64,000 bases of DNA from positions 16,735 to 80,734 of the forward strand of contig WGNP01000015.1 of the NCBI GenBank assembly GCA_016124495.1. The letters run 5' to 3'. This stretch comes from Hyphomonas sp. GTDB lineage: Bacteria > Pseudomonadota > Alphaproteobacteria > Caulobacterales > Hyphomonadaceae. Position 1 is the stretch's first letter; every line of letters begins with the position of its first letter. The position numbers were made by a program, and so were the translations under genes. Shown here one piece after another: positions 36,640 to 44,866 of the stretch. The notes under the pieces were generated by a model, which did not search any database, was not told the DNA's origin, and saw only the letters and a list, made by a program, of their open reading frames with translations.

Positions 36640-37017
36640 ATGACCCGAGATTTAAGATTGCGCACTGCTGCGGCGCTGCTTTGCTTTGCGCTGCCATTGG
36701 GAGCACTTTCGGCCTGCACAAATACGGGCGTATCGCCGGGGCCGGCATCTGGCCTGGCTGCACCCACCTTGCCCGGTCAGGAAATTGCCACGCGCCTTTG
36801 CTCCGGCTGTCATGCGATTGGCCGGACGGACGAAAGTCCGCACCCGGACTCATTGCCTTTCCGCTCGATTTCACTTCGCTATCCGGTTCGCAGTCTTGAG
36901 GAGGCTCTTGGGGAGGGAATCTTTGTGGGGCATCCTGATATGCCGCCGTTCCAGCTGGAGCCGGATGATATCGACGATCTGCTCGACTATATCGAAGCCA
37001 TTCAGGATCCGGCCTGA
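36640..37017 (+). CDS. Small c-type cytochrome, predicted lipoprotein
   Basis: 125 residues. Signal peptide with lipobox LGALSAC (Cys26), then a single haem c site CSGCH (Cys54, Cys57, His58), and a likely axial Met in HPDMPPF near residue 103. This is a periplasmic class I-type monohaem electron carrier. ATG 36640 has an AAGGTG site; TTG 36628 and GTG 36634 are possible but less likely. Being coupled with a universal stress gene and a Crp/Fnr relic suggests a microaerobic or redox-stress unit. Confidence 0.85.
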   Translation: MTRDLRLRTAAALLCFALPLGALSACTNTGVSPGPASGLAAPTLPGQEIATRLCSGCHAIGRTDESPHPDSLPFRSISLRYPVRSLEEALGEGIFVGHPDMPPFQLEPDDIDDLLDYIEAIQDPA

Positions 37018-37059
37018 GGCAACGTGCGAAAATAGTTGTCTCCGAACGGTTCATCGATA

Positions 37060-37318
37060 TCGGCCGGTGGACATCAGCCGGGCGGATGGCGCATTTCATT
37101 CTGGAGCATGGCAGACGCCTTCGGCTTTCCGGGATCGGAACAGTTCCGGGTTTCCCTGTCCGCTCACGCAATACCAGCCCGGCGACGCGCTGGGCCTGAC
37201 ATCGATCCATGTGAACCGGGTGTTGAGGGAGCTGCTGACGTCGGGGCCCGCGCATCATCAACGCGGCTGGATCAGCCTACTGAATACCGACGAGCTGGTC
37301 GCGGGTCGCCGGATTTAG
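37060..37318 (+). pseudogene. Decayed Crp/Fnr-family regulator, C-terminal part
   Basis: Two frames each carry part of one Crp/Fnr DNA-binding domain. The first (from about 37083) reads RMAHFILEHGRRLRLSG, the helix before the winged HTH. The second (about 37155-37318) reads PLTQYQPGDALGLTSIHVNRVLREL, the HTH itself, then GWISLLNTDELVAG. They are out of phase, so at least one frameshift lies around 37150. The cyclic-nucleotide or Fe-S sensor domain is missing. No start or ribosome site fits. Confidence 0.7.
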
Positions 37319-37710
37319 CGTCGGCTACCTGCGTGGGACGGGCGCGGCGCGCGCGTTGCTTCTTCCGATTAGCGGCCGGCTTCGCAATCGTTGCCCGCCT
37401 TCTGCGCTTTTTCCGCCAACTGATAATGCTTCAGCGCATTGGCCTTGTTGCGCCCTTCCGGCGCCTTATGCCAGGGCGACTTCACGGCCTCCATCCTGCT
37501 GGTGATGCCGGACTGGTTTCCCTCGCCCGTCCTGGCTCCCCCCGGTAGCGCGCCATGGCCTTCGTGCCGTGATGTGCCCGGACGCCGGAACAGGCGCCGG
37601 CAGCACGAACGGTTTGCGAGGGATCGCCAGGCTGAGGTCAACGTAACCCCTGCCCTGCCGGCGGGCGTTGAGGCAGGCTGGTTTCGGGCCAAATGGTAAC
37701 CCAGCGGCGT
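37319..37710. other. Region with no intact gene; short minus-strand protein remnant
   Basis: About 390 bp lacking a convincing gene. On the minus strand, 37372-37500 encodes NKANALKHYQLAEKAQKAGND, which resembles the helical tail of small exported proteins. The upstream part of that frame looks non-native and has no start with a ribosome site. I read it as another relic next to the Crp/Fnr fragment. Confidence 0.35.
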
Positions 37711-38454
37711 TTATTGGGCTTCGATCGACAGGATGACCGGCTCCAGGAACGCCGCCAGCGGCGCCGAGATCACGACAACTCCCTCCCTGGTCGGATGAAG
37801 TCCGTCAGGCTGCAGGAGCGAGGGATCGCCTTCGATGTGTCCGAGCAAGGAGGGATAGTAGGGTACGGCGTGCGCGGCGGCGAGTTCAGGATAGATGTCC
37901 GCGTAGGCGGCTTCCCGGCTGCCGGGCTGCAGGGCGCCGCGCGGCGTGAGGCCGACGAGGACGGCTGGGATGCCGGCGGCTTTTGCGCGGTCCAGGATGG
38001 CGGCGAGATTGGCGCGGGCGATGTCTGGCGGCACGCCCATCAGGAAGTCGTTAGCCCCGAGCGCGACGACGAGCAGATCCGGCTCGGCGGCGACAACGCT
38101 CCAGTCGAACCGGGCGAGGCCGTTGGCCGTCGTGTCACCGGACACGCCGGCATTGATGGCGACTGCCTCGACCCCGTTGGCTCGCCAGATGGCTTCGACC
38201 TGTTCCGGCAGCGCGTCTTCCGGCTGCAGGCCAAATCCCGCTGTCAGGCTGTCGCCGAGAAACACAACGACTTTCGCGTCGCTGGAAATTTCAGGTTCAG
38301 CCGGCGCCGCCTCGTGGGCCGCCCGGCCGGGCGCAGGCGACGCGGACAGCTCTGCGGGCTGACCGCACGCGGCCAGAAATATCGCCGCAATGGCGACAAA
38401 TGCGGCAGGAAAGGGGGATGGCCCTTGCCGGGCTTGCGGGGCAAACGAGTTCAT
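37711..38454 (-). CDS. tesA: SGNH/GDSL arylesterase (TesA-like), predicted lipoprotein
   Basis: 247-residue periplasmic esterase/lysophospholipase. A signal peptide ends in IFLAAC (Cys30). Block I is FLGDSLTAGFGL with Ser69, block III is VVALGANDFLMG, and block V is DGLHPTREG with the catalytic Asp and His. The real start is ATG 38454; the longer reading frame is antisense to ybbA. It is divergent from the ABC transporter pair, the same tesA-ybbA-ybbP arrangement known from Escherichia coli, which supports the identification. Confidence 0.9.
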   Translation of the reverse strand: MNSFAPQARQGPSPFPAAFVAIAAIFLAACGQPAELSASPAPGRAAHEAAPAEPEISSDAKVVVFLGDSLTAGFGLQPEDALPEQVEAIWRANGVEAVAINAGVSGDTTANGLARFDWSVVAAEPDLLVVALGANDFLMGVPPDIARANLAAILDRAKAAGIPAVLVGLTPRGALQPGSREAAYADIYPELAAAHAVPYYPSLLGHIEGDPSLLQPDGLHPTREGVVVISAPLAAFLEPVILSIEAQ

Positions 38455-38456
38455 AC

Positions 38457-38466
38457 CTATCGATAG
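38457..38466. repeat. 10-bp perfect palindrome between tesA and ybbA
   Basis: CTATCGATAG sits a few bases from the tesA start codon in the 66-bp divergent gap. It may be an operator, but a palindrome of this size can be chance. Confidence 0.25.
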
Positions 38467-38520
38467 ACATCGCCTCCCCCGCTGACAATGTGCAACGGGC
38501 TCAACAGAAAGTGATTTTGA

Positions 38521-39201
38521 ATGGCTGAAGCGCTGCGACTGACCGGGGTTTGGCTGACGTTCCCGGCAGCCTCCGGTCCGGATGGATCGGCCTTGCTGGA
38601 TGTATTGAAGGGTGTCGATTTTGTTGCACAGGACGGCGAAAGCGTTGCGGTTGTCGGGCCGTCCGGTTCGGGCAAGTCGTCGCTGATTGCGGTTGCTGCC
38701 GGGCTGGAGCGCGCCAGCCGGGGCCAGGTCACCCTGCTGGGCGAGCGGATCGAGACCTATGGAGAAGATCAGCTGGCCAGGCTGCGCCGGGGCCGGGTCA
38801 GCATGGTGTTCCAGTCCTTCCATCTGCTGGAGACCATGACGGCGTTCGACAATGTACGCGCGCCGCTTGAGATTGCCCGGCTCGACAAAGTGGACGCGCG
38901 CGCCAATGCGGCGCTCGACGCCGTCGGACTGAGCGCGCGGCGGCGGCATTATCCCGGGCAGTTGTCGGGCGGTGAGCGCCAGCGCGTCGCGGTTGCGCGG
39001 GCCCTCGCCTCTGATCCGGCGCTGGTGTTTGCCGATGAGCCTACGGGCAACCTGGACGCCGAAAGCGGACGGGTGGTCGCCGATCTGCTGTTTTCCATCG
39101 CCAGGGACCGGGGCTCGACGCTGGTGATCGTGACACATGACGCTGACCTCGCCGCGCGCGCCGGGCGGACCGTTCATATGCGCGATGGGCACATCGTATG
39201 A
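38521..39201 (+). CDS. ybbA: ABC transporter ATP-binding protein, YbbA-like
   Basis: 226-residue ATPase of the MacB/LolD-like group. Walker A is GPSGSGKSS (46-54), the signature is LSGGERQRVAVARAL, and Walker B with switch is PALVFADEPTGNLDAESG. The terminal VTHDADLAARAGRTVHM is also typical. Cytoplasmic subunit pairing with the FtsX-like permease encoded next; their reading frames overlap by 4 bp. The family moves lipids or drives envelope processes rather than importing nutrients. Confidence 0.94.
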   Translation: MAEALRLTGVWLTFPAASGPDGSALLDVLKGVDFVAQDGESVAVVGPSGSGKSSLIAVAAGLERASRGQVTLLGERIETYGEDQLARLRRGRVSMVFQSFHLLETMTAFDNVRAPLEIARLDKVDARANAALDAVGLSARRRHYPGQLSGGERQRVAVARALASDPALVFADEPTGNLDAESGRVVADLLFSIARDRGSTLVIVTHDADLAARAGRTVHMRDGHIV

Positions 39202-41729
39202 ACAGCGTGTCCTTCAAGCTTGCGCGCAGCGAGCTGTCCCGGGGCTTCAAGGGGTTCTGGATCTATCTTGGCTGTCTGGCCCTCGGCACGGCAGCGATTG
39301 CGGCGGCGGGATCGGTAACCGAGACGTTTTCGCGAGGCGTCGCGGGCGAGGCTCGGGCCCTGCTCGGCGCGGATGCCCAGTTCACGACCGCGCAGCGCCG
39401 TCCAACGGCGCAGGAGCGGGCCTTTGCCGAAAGCCTGGGGGCGATTTCTGAAACGGTCTCGCTTGACGTTATGGGCGCGGCCAACGACGTGCGGGCACAG
39501 GTCGATGTGCGGGCCGTCGATGGCAGCTATCCGCTGATCGGCAAGGCCGTGCTGTCGGGTTCTGAGGCCGACCTTCAGGCGGCGCTGGCCAGGCGCGGCG
39601 ACCGCTGGGGCGTTGTGGTAACGCAGTCTTTCATCGACACGTTCGGTGTCGCGATAGGCGACCCGGTAGAGATCGGGCCGGTCGCAGGCATCGTAACGGC
39701 ACGGCTTGATCTCTCGCCTGACCGGATCGGCACACCGGGCACATTCGGGCCTGAAGCCACGGTGGCGCTGGACGCAATGGCAGAGGCCGAGCGGCTGTCA
39801 CCTGGCCAGCTGTTCCGGTCCAGCGTGCGGATCCTGTTCAAGCCCGGCCAGTCGTTTGCAGCGGCGCAGAAGACCTTCAATGCCACCTTTCCCGACGAGG
39901 GCATACGGCTGAGGGGGCCGGAAGATGCTGTCGACGGTCTGCAGAACCTCTTGCAGACCCTGAACAGCTTCCTCGCCGTGATCGGCATCGCCGCGCTGGT
40001 GGCGGGCGGCGTAGGCGTGGCGCAGGCGACGGCGGCGTTCCTCGACTCGCGCCGCCAGTCGATTGCCGTGCTGAAAGTGTTCGGTGCGGACGCGGCGACG
40101 ATCCGGAGTGCGTATCTCCTGCAGCTGGGCGTGCTGGCAATTGTGGGCACGTTGGCAGGGACGGCGCTGGGCGCCGCGGCGCCTTATCTGCTGGCGATGT
40201 TCGCAGGCGGCGCGATTCCCATCCCGCAGGCGCTGGGGCTTTATCCGATGGCGTTGCTCAAGGCGCTGGCACTGGGTGTCCTGGCGGCGGCGGTGTTCGC
40301 CCTGCCCTCGATCGGACAGGCGCGGGCGACGCGGCCGGCTTCGCTGTTCCGGCGGACCGGCGATACAGAGCGCAACACGGCGCCCTGGCTCGAACGCGGC
40401 TGGGCGATTGGCGCGGCCGCTGCGTTGGCAGGATTGGCCGTAGCCACCAGCTACCGCCCTGCCCTTACGGCGATGATCCTTGTGGGCGCCGTGGTCACGG
40501 CGGGCGTGTTTGTCGTGGCAGCCTTGATTGTGACGCGGCTGGCGAAGGCCGCGTCGACGGGCGCGCGCGGGTTCTGGCGCCTGGCGCTGGCGAATCTGGG
40601 CGGGCCGGGCTCGCTCGCGCCGACCATCGTGCCGGCGCTGGGGCTGGGACTGGCGTTGCTGGTACTGGTTGTCTCGGTACAGACGAACCTGATCCGGCAG
40701 ATCACCGACACCGCACCGGCCAACGCGCCATCGCTCGTCTTTTCGCAGATTCCGAATGCGAAGGTGGACAGTTTCAATGCCGTCCTGGCCGCGAACGGGG
40801 TCGATACGGACAATCCCGATGCCTACCGCCAGGCGCCGTTCCTCCTGGCACGCGTCACAGCGCTGAAAGGCAAGCCGCTGGTGGAAAGCGATGTGGCGGA
40901 ATCCGAACGCTGGGTCGTGCGCGGTGAGACGAGCCTGACCTACTTTGCGCAGGCGCCGCCGGAGACAGTGCTGGTGGCGGGCAGCTGGTGGGATCCGGAC
41001 TATGCCGGGCCTTTGCTGGTATCGGTCGAGGAGGATGCCGCGAAGGGGTTGGGCGTTACGGTGGGCGATACGATCGGTTTCCGGATCGCCGGGCGCGAAG
41101 TGACCGCGGCGGTGGCCTCGCTGCGCAAGGTGGATTGGGGGACATTCGGGATCGGGTCGAACACAGCCTTCATTCTCTCGCCCGGAACACTGGAAGCGGC
41201 CAACCCGGCCTATGTCGCGATTGCAAGGGCAACGCCCGAACAGGAAAGCGCAATCATCGCAGCGCTGGGCGCCGGCCTGCGCGAAGTCGTGGTATTCCAG
41301 ACGCGGCCTGCGCTGGAGACGGCGGCCCGGGTGTTCGGACAGATTGCCCTGGCGGTGAATGCCGCAGCCGGCATCGTGACGCTGGCGGGATTGCTCGTCC
41401 TCTTCGGGACATTTGCGTCGCTGGCCCAGAAGCGGCGGCGGGAAGCGGCGCTTCTGAAAGTGTTTGGCGCCTCCCGCGGCGAAATCCTGAGGCTCTATGC
41501 GACCGAGTTTGCCGTCGCGGCAGGAATCGCCGCGCTGGTGGGCACACTGATCGGTATCAGCGCGTCCTGGCCGATCGTGACCTTTGTGTTCGAGGCGACC
41601 TGGAGCCTGCCGTGGCAGCCGGCCGCGTGGGTAATGGGCGCAGCGGTTTCTGTTTCAGCTGCAGGCGGCGCGATGGTGGGGTTGTCGACGCTTTCCCGCA
41701 CGCCCGCAGACGTTTTGCGGACGGCATGA
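39198..41729 (+). CDS. ybbP: ABC transporter permease, YbbP-like (FtsX/MacB superfamily)
   Basis: 843 residues. One N-terminal hydrophobic segment (about 14-37, FWIYLGCLALGTAAIAAAG) precedes a periplasmic domain. Two FtsX-like cores follow, at about 255-390 and 720-843, each with conserved helices such as LAVIGIAALVAGGVGVAQATAAFLDSRRQSIAVLKVFGA and LAQKRRREAALLKVFGASRGEILRLY-type sequence. A further set of helices lies near 405-510. This arrangement matches YbbP. Function with YbbA and TesA is not established, but envelope lipid handling is likely. Confidence 0.92.
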   Translation: MNSVSFKLARSELSRGFKGFWIYLGCLALGTAAIAAAGSVTETFSRGVAGEARALLGADAQFTTAQRRPTAQERAFAESLGAISETVSLDVMGAANDVRAQVDVRAVDGSYPLIGKAVLSGSEADLQAALARRGDRWGVVVTQSFIDTFGVAIGDPVEIGPVAGIVTARLDLSPDRIGTPGTFGPEATVALDAMAEAERLSPGQLFRSSVRILFKPGQSFAAAQKTFNATFPDEGIRLRGPEDAVDGLQNLLQTLNSFLAVIGIAALVAGGVGVAQATAAFLDSRRQSIAVLKVFGADAATIRSAYLLQLGVLAIVGTLAGTALGAAAPYLLAMFAGGAIPIPQALGLYPMALLKALALGVLAAAVFALPSIGQARATRPASLFRRTGDTERNTAPWLERGWAIGAAAALAGLAVATSYRPALTAMILVGAVVTAGVFVVAALIVTRLAKAASTGARGFWRLALANLGGPGSLAPTIVPALGLGLALLVLVVSVQTNLIRQITDTAPANAPSLVFSQIPNAKVDSFNAVLAANGVDTDNPDAYRQAPFLLARVTALKGKPLVESDVAESERWVVRGETSLTYFAQAPPETVLVAGSWWDPDYAGPLLVSVEEDAAKGLGVTVGDTIGFRIAGREVTAAVASLRKVDWGTFGIGSNTAFILSPGTLEAANPAYVAIARATPEQESAIIAALGAGLREVVVFQTRPALETAARVFGQIALAVNAAAGIVTLAGLLVLFGTFASLAQKRRREAALLKVFGASRGEILRLYATEFAVAAGIAALVGTLIGISASWPIVTFVFEATWSLPWQPAAWVMGAAVSVSAAGGAMVGLSTLSRTPADVLRTA

Positions 41730-41834
41730 CCGGCGCCATCAGGGCTGCCCTCCGACCCGCGCGCCATTGCTGGTGCGGATGCGGGGTCATGAACATTTGA
41801 TGGAACTTCGATCAGCGCCCCGCGTTATCTTCCC

Positions 41835-41859
41835 AACTGCAGTCCACTGGGAACTGCAG
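41835..41859 (+). repeat. Two AACTGCAG direct repeats before the entericidin-like gene
   Basis: AACTGCAG occurs at 41835-41842 and 41852-41859, 17 bp apart start to start, just upstream of the ribosome site at 41865. Each contains palindromic CTGCAG. Possibly regulatory for the small lipoprotein gene. Confidence 0.3.
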
Positions 41860-41877
41860 CTAACAAAGGAGAGAACA

Positions 41878-42030
41878 ATGAAGGTCAAATTCGCCGTTCC
41901 CGCGATGGCGCTTGCCGCCATGCTTCTGGCTGCGTGCAACACTGTTGATGGTGTCGGCAAGGACGTTGAAGCCGCTGGAGAGGGAATCCAGGAAGGCGCC
42001 GAAGCCGTCGAGGAAGACATCAAGGATTAG
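41878..42030 (+). CDS. Entericidin A/B-like small lipoprotein
   Basis: 50 residues: signal peptide [20 protein letters not shown] with lipobox Cys20, followed by [18 protein letters not shown] and an acidic tail, matching the entericidin/EcnAB family of very small lipoproteins. ATG 41878 follows AAAGGAGA; the longer frame is not native. Often osmotically or stress regulated in other bacteria; a toxin/antidote role is not established here. A hairpin follows. Confidence 0.9.
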   Translation: MKVKFAVPAMALAAMLLAACNTVDGVGKDVEAAGEGIQEGAEAVEEDIKD

Positions 42031-42052
42031 GTCTGGCCGGCAGGCCATCCAG

Positions 42053-42080
42053 AGCGTGTCCCCGAAACGGGGCACGCTTT
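42053..42080 (+). terminator. Probable terminator after the entericidin-like gene
   Basis: AGCGTG-T-CCCCG and CGGGGCACGCT pair around AAA with a single bulged T, then TT. The tail is short, so confidence is moderate. Confidence 0.55.
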
Positions 42081-42254
42081 GCGGTTAGCGCGCCAGATGA
42101 ACGGGAAGGGTCCTCTCCGGAAGCCGGAAAATCACGAGGGGAACCGGGCAGGACAAAAGACCTGATGCGGACTTTTTCTGGAACGTTTCCGAATCACCGG
42201 CGTTGTAACTTCATAGACTGCCTGAAGGGTCGGGCACATAAAATGGAGGCACAC

Positions 42255-42428
42255 ATGCTCGGTTGGGCACTGACATTTTTCGTACTGGCGATTATCGCTG
42301 CTTTGCTAGGATTCAGCGGCATCGCCGGCGCCGCTGCAGGAATCGCACAGCTCCTGTTTGTCGTTTTCCTCGTCCTTCTCGTGGTAACGTTCATTGTTCG
42401 TGCACTCCGGGGACGGAGCATAACCTGA
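42255..42428 (+). CDS. DUF1328 small membrane protein
   Basis: 57 residues with two hydrophobic segments separated by [31 protein letters not shown] and the following [14 protein letters not shown] are the DUF1328 pattern. GGAGG at 42245-42249 selects ATG 42255 over upstream ATG codons. The protein is a predicted inner-membrane protein of unknown function, frequently stress linked and often found near entericidin genes. A strong terminator follows 90 bp downstream. Confidence 0.92.
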   Translation: MLGWALTFFVLAIIAALLGFSGIAGAAAGIAQLLFVVFLVLLVVTFIVRALRGRSIT

Positions 42429-42518
42429 ATTTCCCAGCGGTCCCTCCCCCCTCCTGCAAACCGCTGAGGAACCGGCACCGGCCAAGCTTCCCCCCACGTA
42501 CGTCTGGCCGTGCGCCGA

Positions 42519-42553
42519 CCGCCATCCAGTGAACCTGGATGGCGGTTTTTTTT
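42519..42553 (+). terminator. Strong rho-independent terminator after DUF1328
   Basis: CCGCCATCCAG (42519-42529) pairs perfectly with CTGGATGGCGG (42535-42545) around a 5-base loop and is followed by eight T residues. Confidence 0.92.
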
Positions 42554-43159
42554 GATCCGGTGTCCGGATTTCAGCCGTGCGGTTCGCGGCGCGGCATACC
42601 GGAAGACGACAGGCTTCGAAGGCTTGCGCACTTACGCCTGCTGCTCTGGCGGGACCCGAGATGAGGTCGCGCAAAGGAAAATGTGGCGCAATGTCCGCCG
42701 GCTTTGCCTGAGCGACGGCGAGGGCTGAAAAGCGATTGACGAGCGCCTCGGCAAAAGACGGGTGCTCGGGCGACGTGCGCGCGCTTATCCTGGTGATTGC
42801 ACGGGGGAGCGCAAACGCACTCCTGAGCCGGTGACGCAGTCCAAGGGCGATCGTTTCGTATGTCATGCGGCGGGAGACGGATCTGCGCGCGTCCTTTGAA
42901 CCCAAGAGACCCCGGATGACGTATCCGGGAGCGGCGTTTAACGGGGGGACGCAGATATCCCACCACCTGGGCGTGCCCCGCGAGCGGCAGGCAACTACCA
43001 GAGCATGACGGCAGGGCCAATGCCCGGCAGGCGGGGCGCTGAAGCCGGCTGCGGCTACCTTTTCTGGACCTGGCAGGCAGCACCTTCCCTCGCGCCATTG
43101 TTCCTTCAGTTTGTGTTGTGTGTATGATCGGCCAAAACACAGACATGCCGGGGAGAGAC
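42554..43159. other. Long intergenic region before the acyl-CoA synthetase gene
   Basis: About 600 bp without a convincing gene. Minus-strand open frames here, including one starting at 42866 (MTYETIALG...), lack a ribosome site and run through the terminator at 42519-42553. The last 60 bp contain the ribosome site GGGGAGAG of the next gene. No RNA gene was recognised. Confidence 0.5.
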
Positions 43160-44857
43160 ATGCACTACGGGGAACTTCAGAAGGCGCGCCAGGAACTGAC
43201 GGGTCCGGGCGGTGCGTTCGAAATCGTGGAAGCGGACGTGCTTGGCCAACGGCTTCGTGTGTTCAAGAATGCGCCTGGAAGTATCCGCGAAGTCTGGCTG
43301 GCCACCGCGGCGTTCGCCGACCGCCCCTATCTGGTTTACGAGAATGAGCGCCTGTCCTATGGCGACTCCCACGCTCAGGTGACCGCCATTGCGGCCTGGT
43401 TGTTTGCCCAGGGCGTGAAGCCCGGGGACCGGGTCGCGGTTGCGATGCGGAACTATCCGGAGTGGATGCTGATCTACTGGGCGTGCGTCTCCATTGGCGT
43501 GGCCGTCGTCGGCATGAACGCCTGGTGGACAGCCGAGGAAATGGCTTACGGCCTTGAGGATTCGGCGCCGAAAGTCCTGTTCCTGGACGCCGAGCGGCTT
43601 GAGCGCCTGCGCGAACGTCCGGAACTGGCGGCGCGGCAAAAGCTGGTTGGAGTCCGTATGCCGTCCGCCGTGCCGGGTGTGACGCCCTGGTCAGACGTAA
43701 TCGCGCATGGCGGCGTCATGCCGGAAGTGACGGTCGATCCCGATTCCGATGCCTGTATCTTCTACACCTCCGGCACGACCGGCTTTCCCAAGGGCGCCCA
43801 GCTGACGCACCGTGGCTGTGTCGCGAACCTGATGAACATGATGTATGCGGGTGCCTCGTCGGCACTCGCCATGCAGCGCGCGACAGGCCTTGAGCCACCG
43901 GCGACGCCCCCGGTGCCGGTCACGCTGATCACAACACCGCTGTTCCATGTGACAGCCAATAACTGCGGCGCCTATGCGGCGACAGCCGCGGGCGGGACGC
44001 TCGTGCTGATGTATCGCTGGGACGCCGGAGAAGCGCTGCGCCTGATCGAGCGTGAACGGGTGAGCGGCATGAGCGGCGTACCGGTGATGGCCCGTGAGCT
44101 GATCAACCATCCGGACTTTGCCGCCACCGACACCTCAAGCCTGCTCGCCCTGTCCGGCGGCGGCGCGCAGGTGCCGCCGGACCTTGTGCACAAGATCGAG
44201 GCCAGGGTCGCCACAGCGCGGCCGGGCACCGGTTATGGCATGACAGAGACGTGCGGGATCATCACGTCGATTTCGGGCGACTTCTTTGTCGACAAGCCCG
44301 ACAGCGCGGGCCCTTCAATGCCGAACTTCGAAGTGAAATGCGTTGACGATGACGGCAACATCGTCCCGGCCGGCCAGGTCGGCGAGCTGTGGGTGAAGGG
44401 TTCATCGGTGATCAAGGGCTATATCAACCGCCCGGAGGCCACGGCGTCTTCGATCACCGACGGATGGCTGCATACGGGCGACATCGCGCGCATCGACGAG
44501 CATGGCTTCATCTACATCGTGGACCGCAAGAAGGACATGGTGCTTCGCGGCGGCGAGAACGTATACTGCGCGGAAGTCGAAGCGGTCATCTACCGCCACA
44601 GCGCGGTTGCCGAATGCTGCGTGTTCGGCGTACCGGACGAGCGGCTGGGCGAGGAAGTCGGCGTGGCGATCGTGCTGAAGGCAGGCGAAAGCCTGACGGA
44701 CGCGGCTCTGCGCGAGCATTGCGCAGCGATCATGGCGAAGCACAAGATCCCGCGTTACGTCTGGTTCCAGGAAGAAGCCCTGCCGCGCAATGCGAGCGGC
44801 AAGTTTCTCAAGCGCGAACTGCGCGAGCGCCTCAGTTCGGACCTCCCGTCCGGCTGA
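43160..44857 (+). CDS. AMP-dependent acyl-CoA synthetase/ligase
   Basis: 565-residue adenylate-forming enzyme. The P-loop YTSGTTGFPKGA (residues about 201-212), PLFHVTAN, GYGMTETCG, the GWLHTGDIARIDEHGF and DRKKDMVLRGGENVY segments and the C-terminal catalytic Lys (NASGKFLKREL) are all present. It likely activates a medium or long fatty acid or a related carboxylate with CoA. ATG 43160 has a GGGGAGAG site. The gene is convergent with two acyl-CoA dehydrogenase genes (9-bp gap), suggesting a shared degradation pathway. Confidence 0.93.
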   Translation: MHYGELQKARQELTGPGGAFEIVEADVLGQRLRVFKNAPGSIREVWLATAAFADRPYLVYENERLSYGDSHAQVTAIAAWLFAQGVKPGDRVAVAMRNYPEWMLIYWACVSIGVAVVGMNAWWTAEEMAYGLEDSAPKVLFLDAERLERLRERPELAARQKLVGVRMPSAVPGVTPWSDVIAHGGVMPEVTVDPDSDACIFYTSGTTGFPKGAQLTHRGCVANLMNMMYAGASSALAMQRATGLEPPATPPVPVTLITTPLFHVTANNCGAYAATAAGGTLVLMYRWDAGEALRLIERERVSGMSGVPVMARELINHPDFAATDTSSLLALSGGGAQVPPDLVHKIEARVATARPGTGYGMTETCGIITSISGDFFVDKPDSAGPSMPNFEVKCVDDDGNIVPAGQVGELWVKGSSVIKGYINRPEATASSITDGWLHTGDIARIDEHGFIYIVDRKKDMVLRGGENVYCAEVEAVIYRHSAVAECCVFGVPDERLGEEVGVAIVLKAGESLTDAALREHCAAIMAKHKIPRYVWFQEEALPRNASGKFLKRELRERLSSDLPSG

Positions 44858-44866
44858 GGCCTCCGG

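Noticed and set aside
37369..37692. Minus-strand ORF of 107 codons
   Set aside because: Only the last third looks protein-like; the rest is Arg-rich shadow sequence without a start signal, so it is noted only as a relic.
42306..42905. Minus-strand ORF of 199 codons
   Set aside because: It runs through the strong terminator at 42519-42553 and across the end of the DUF1328 gene, and has no ribosome site; the sequence looks non-native.
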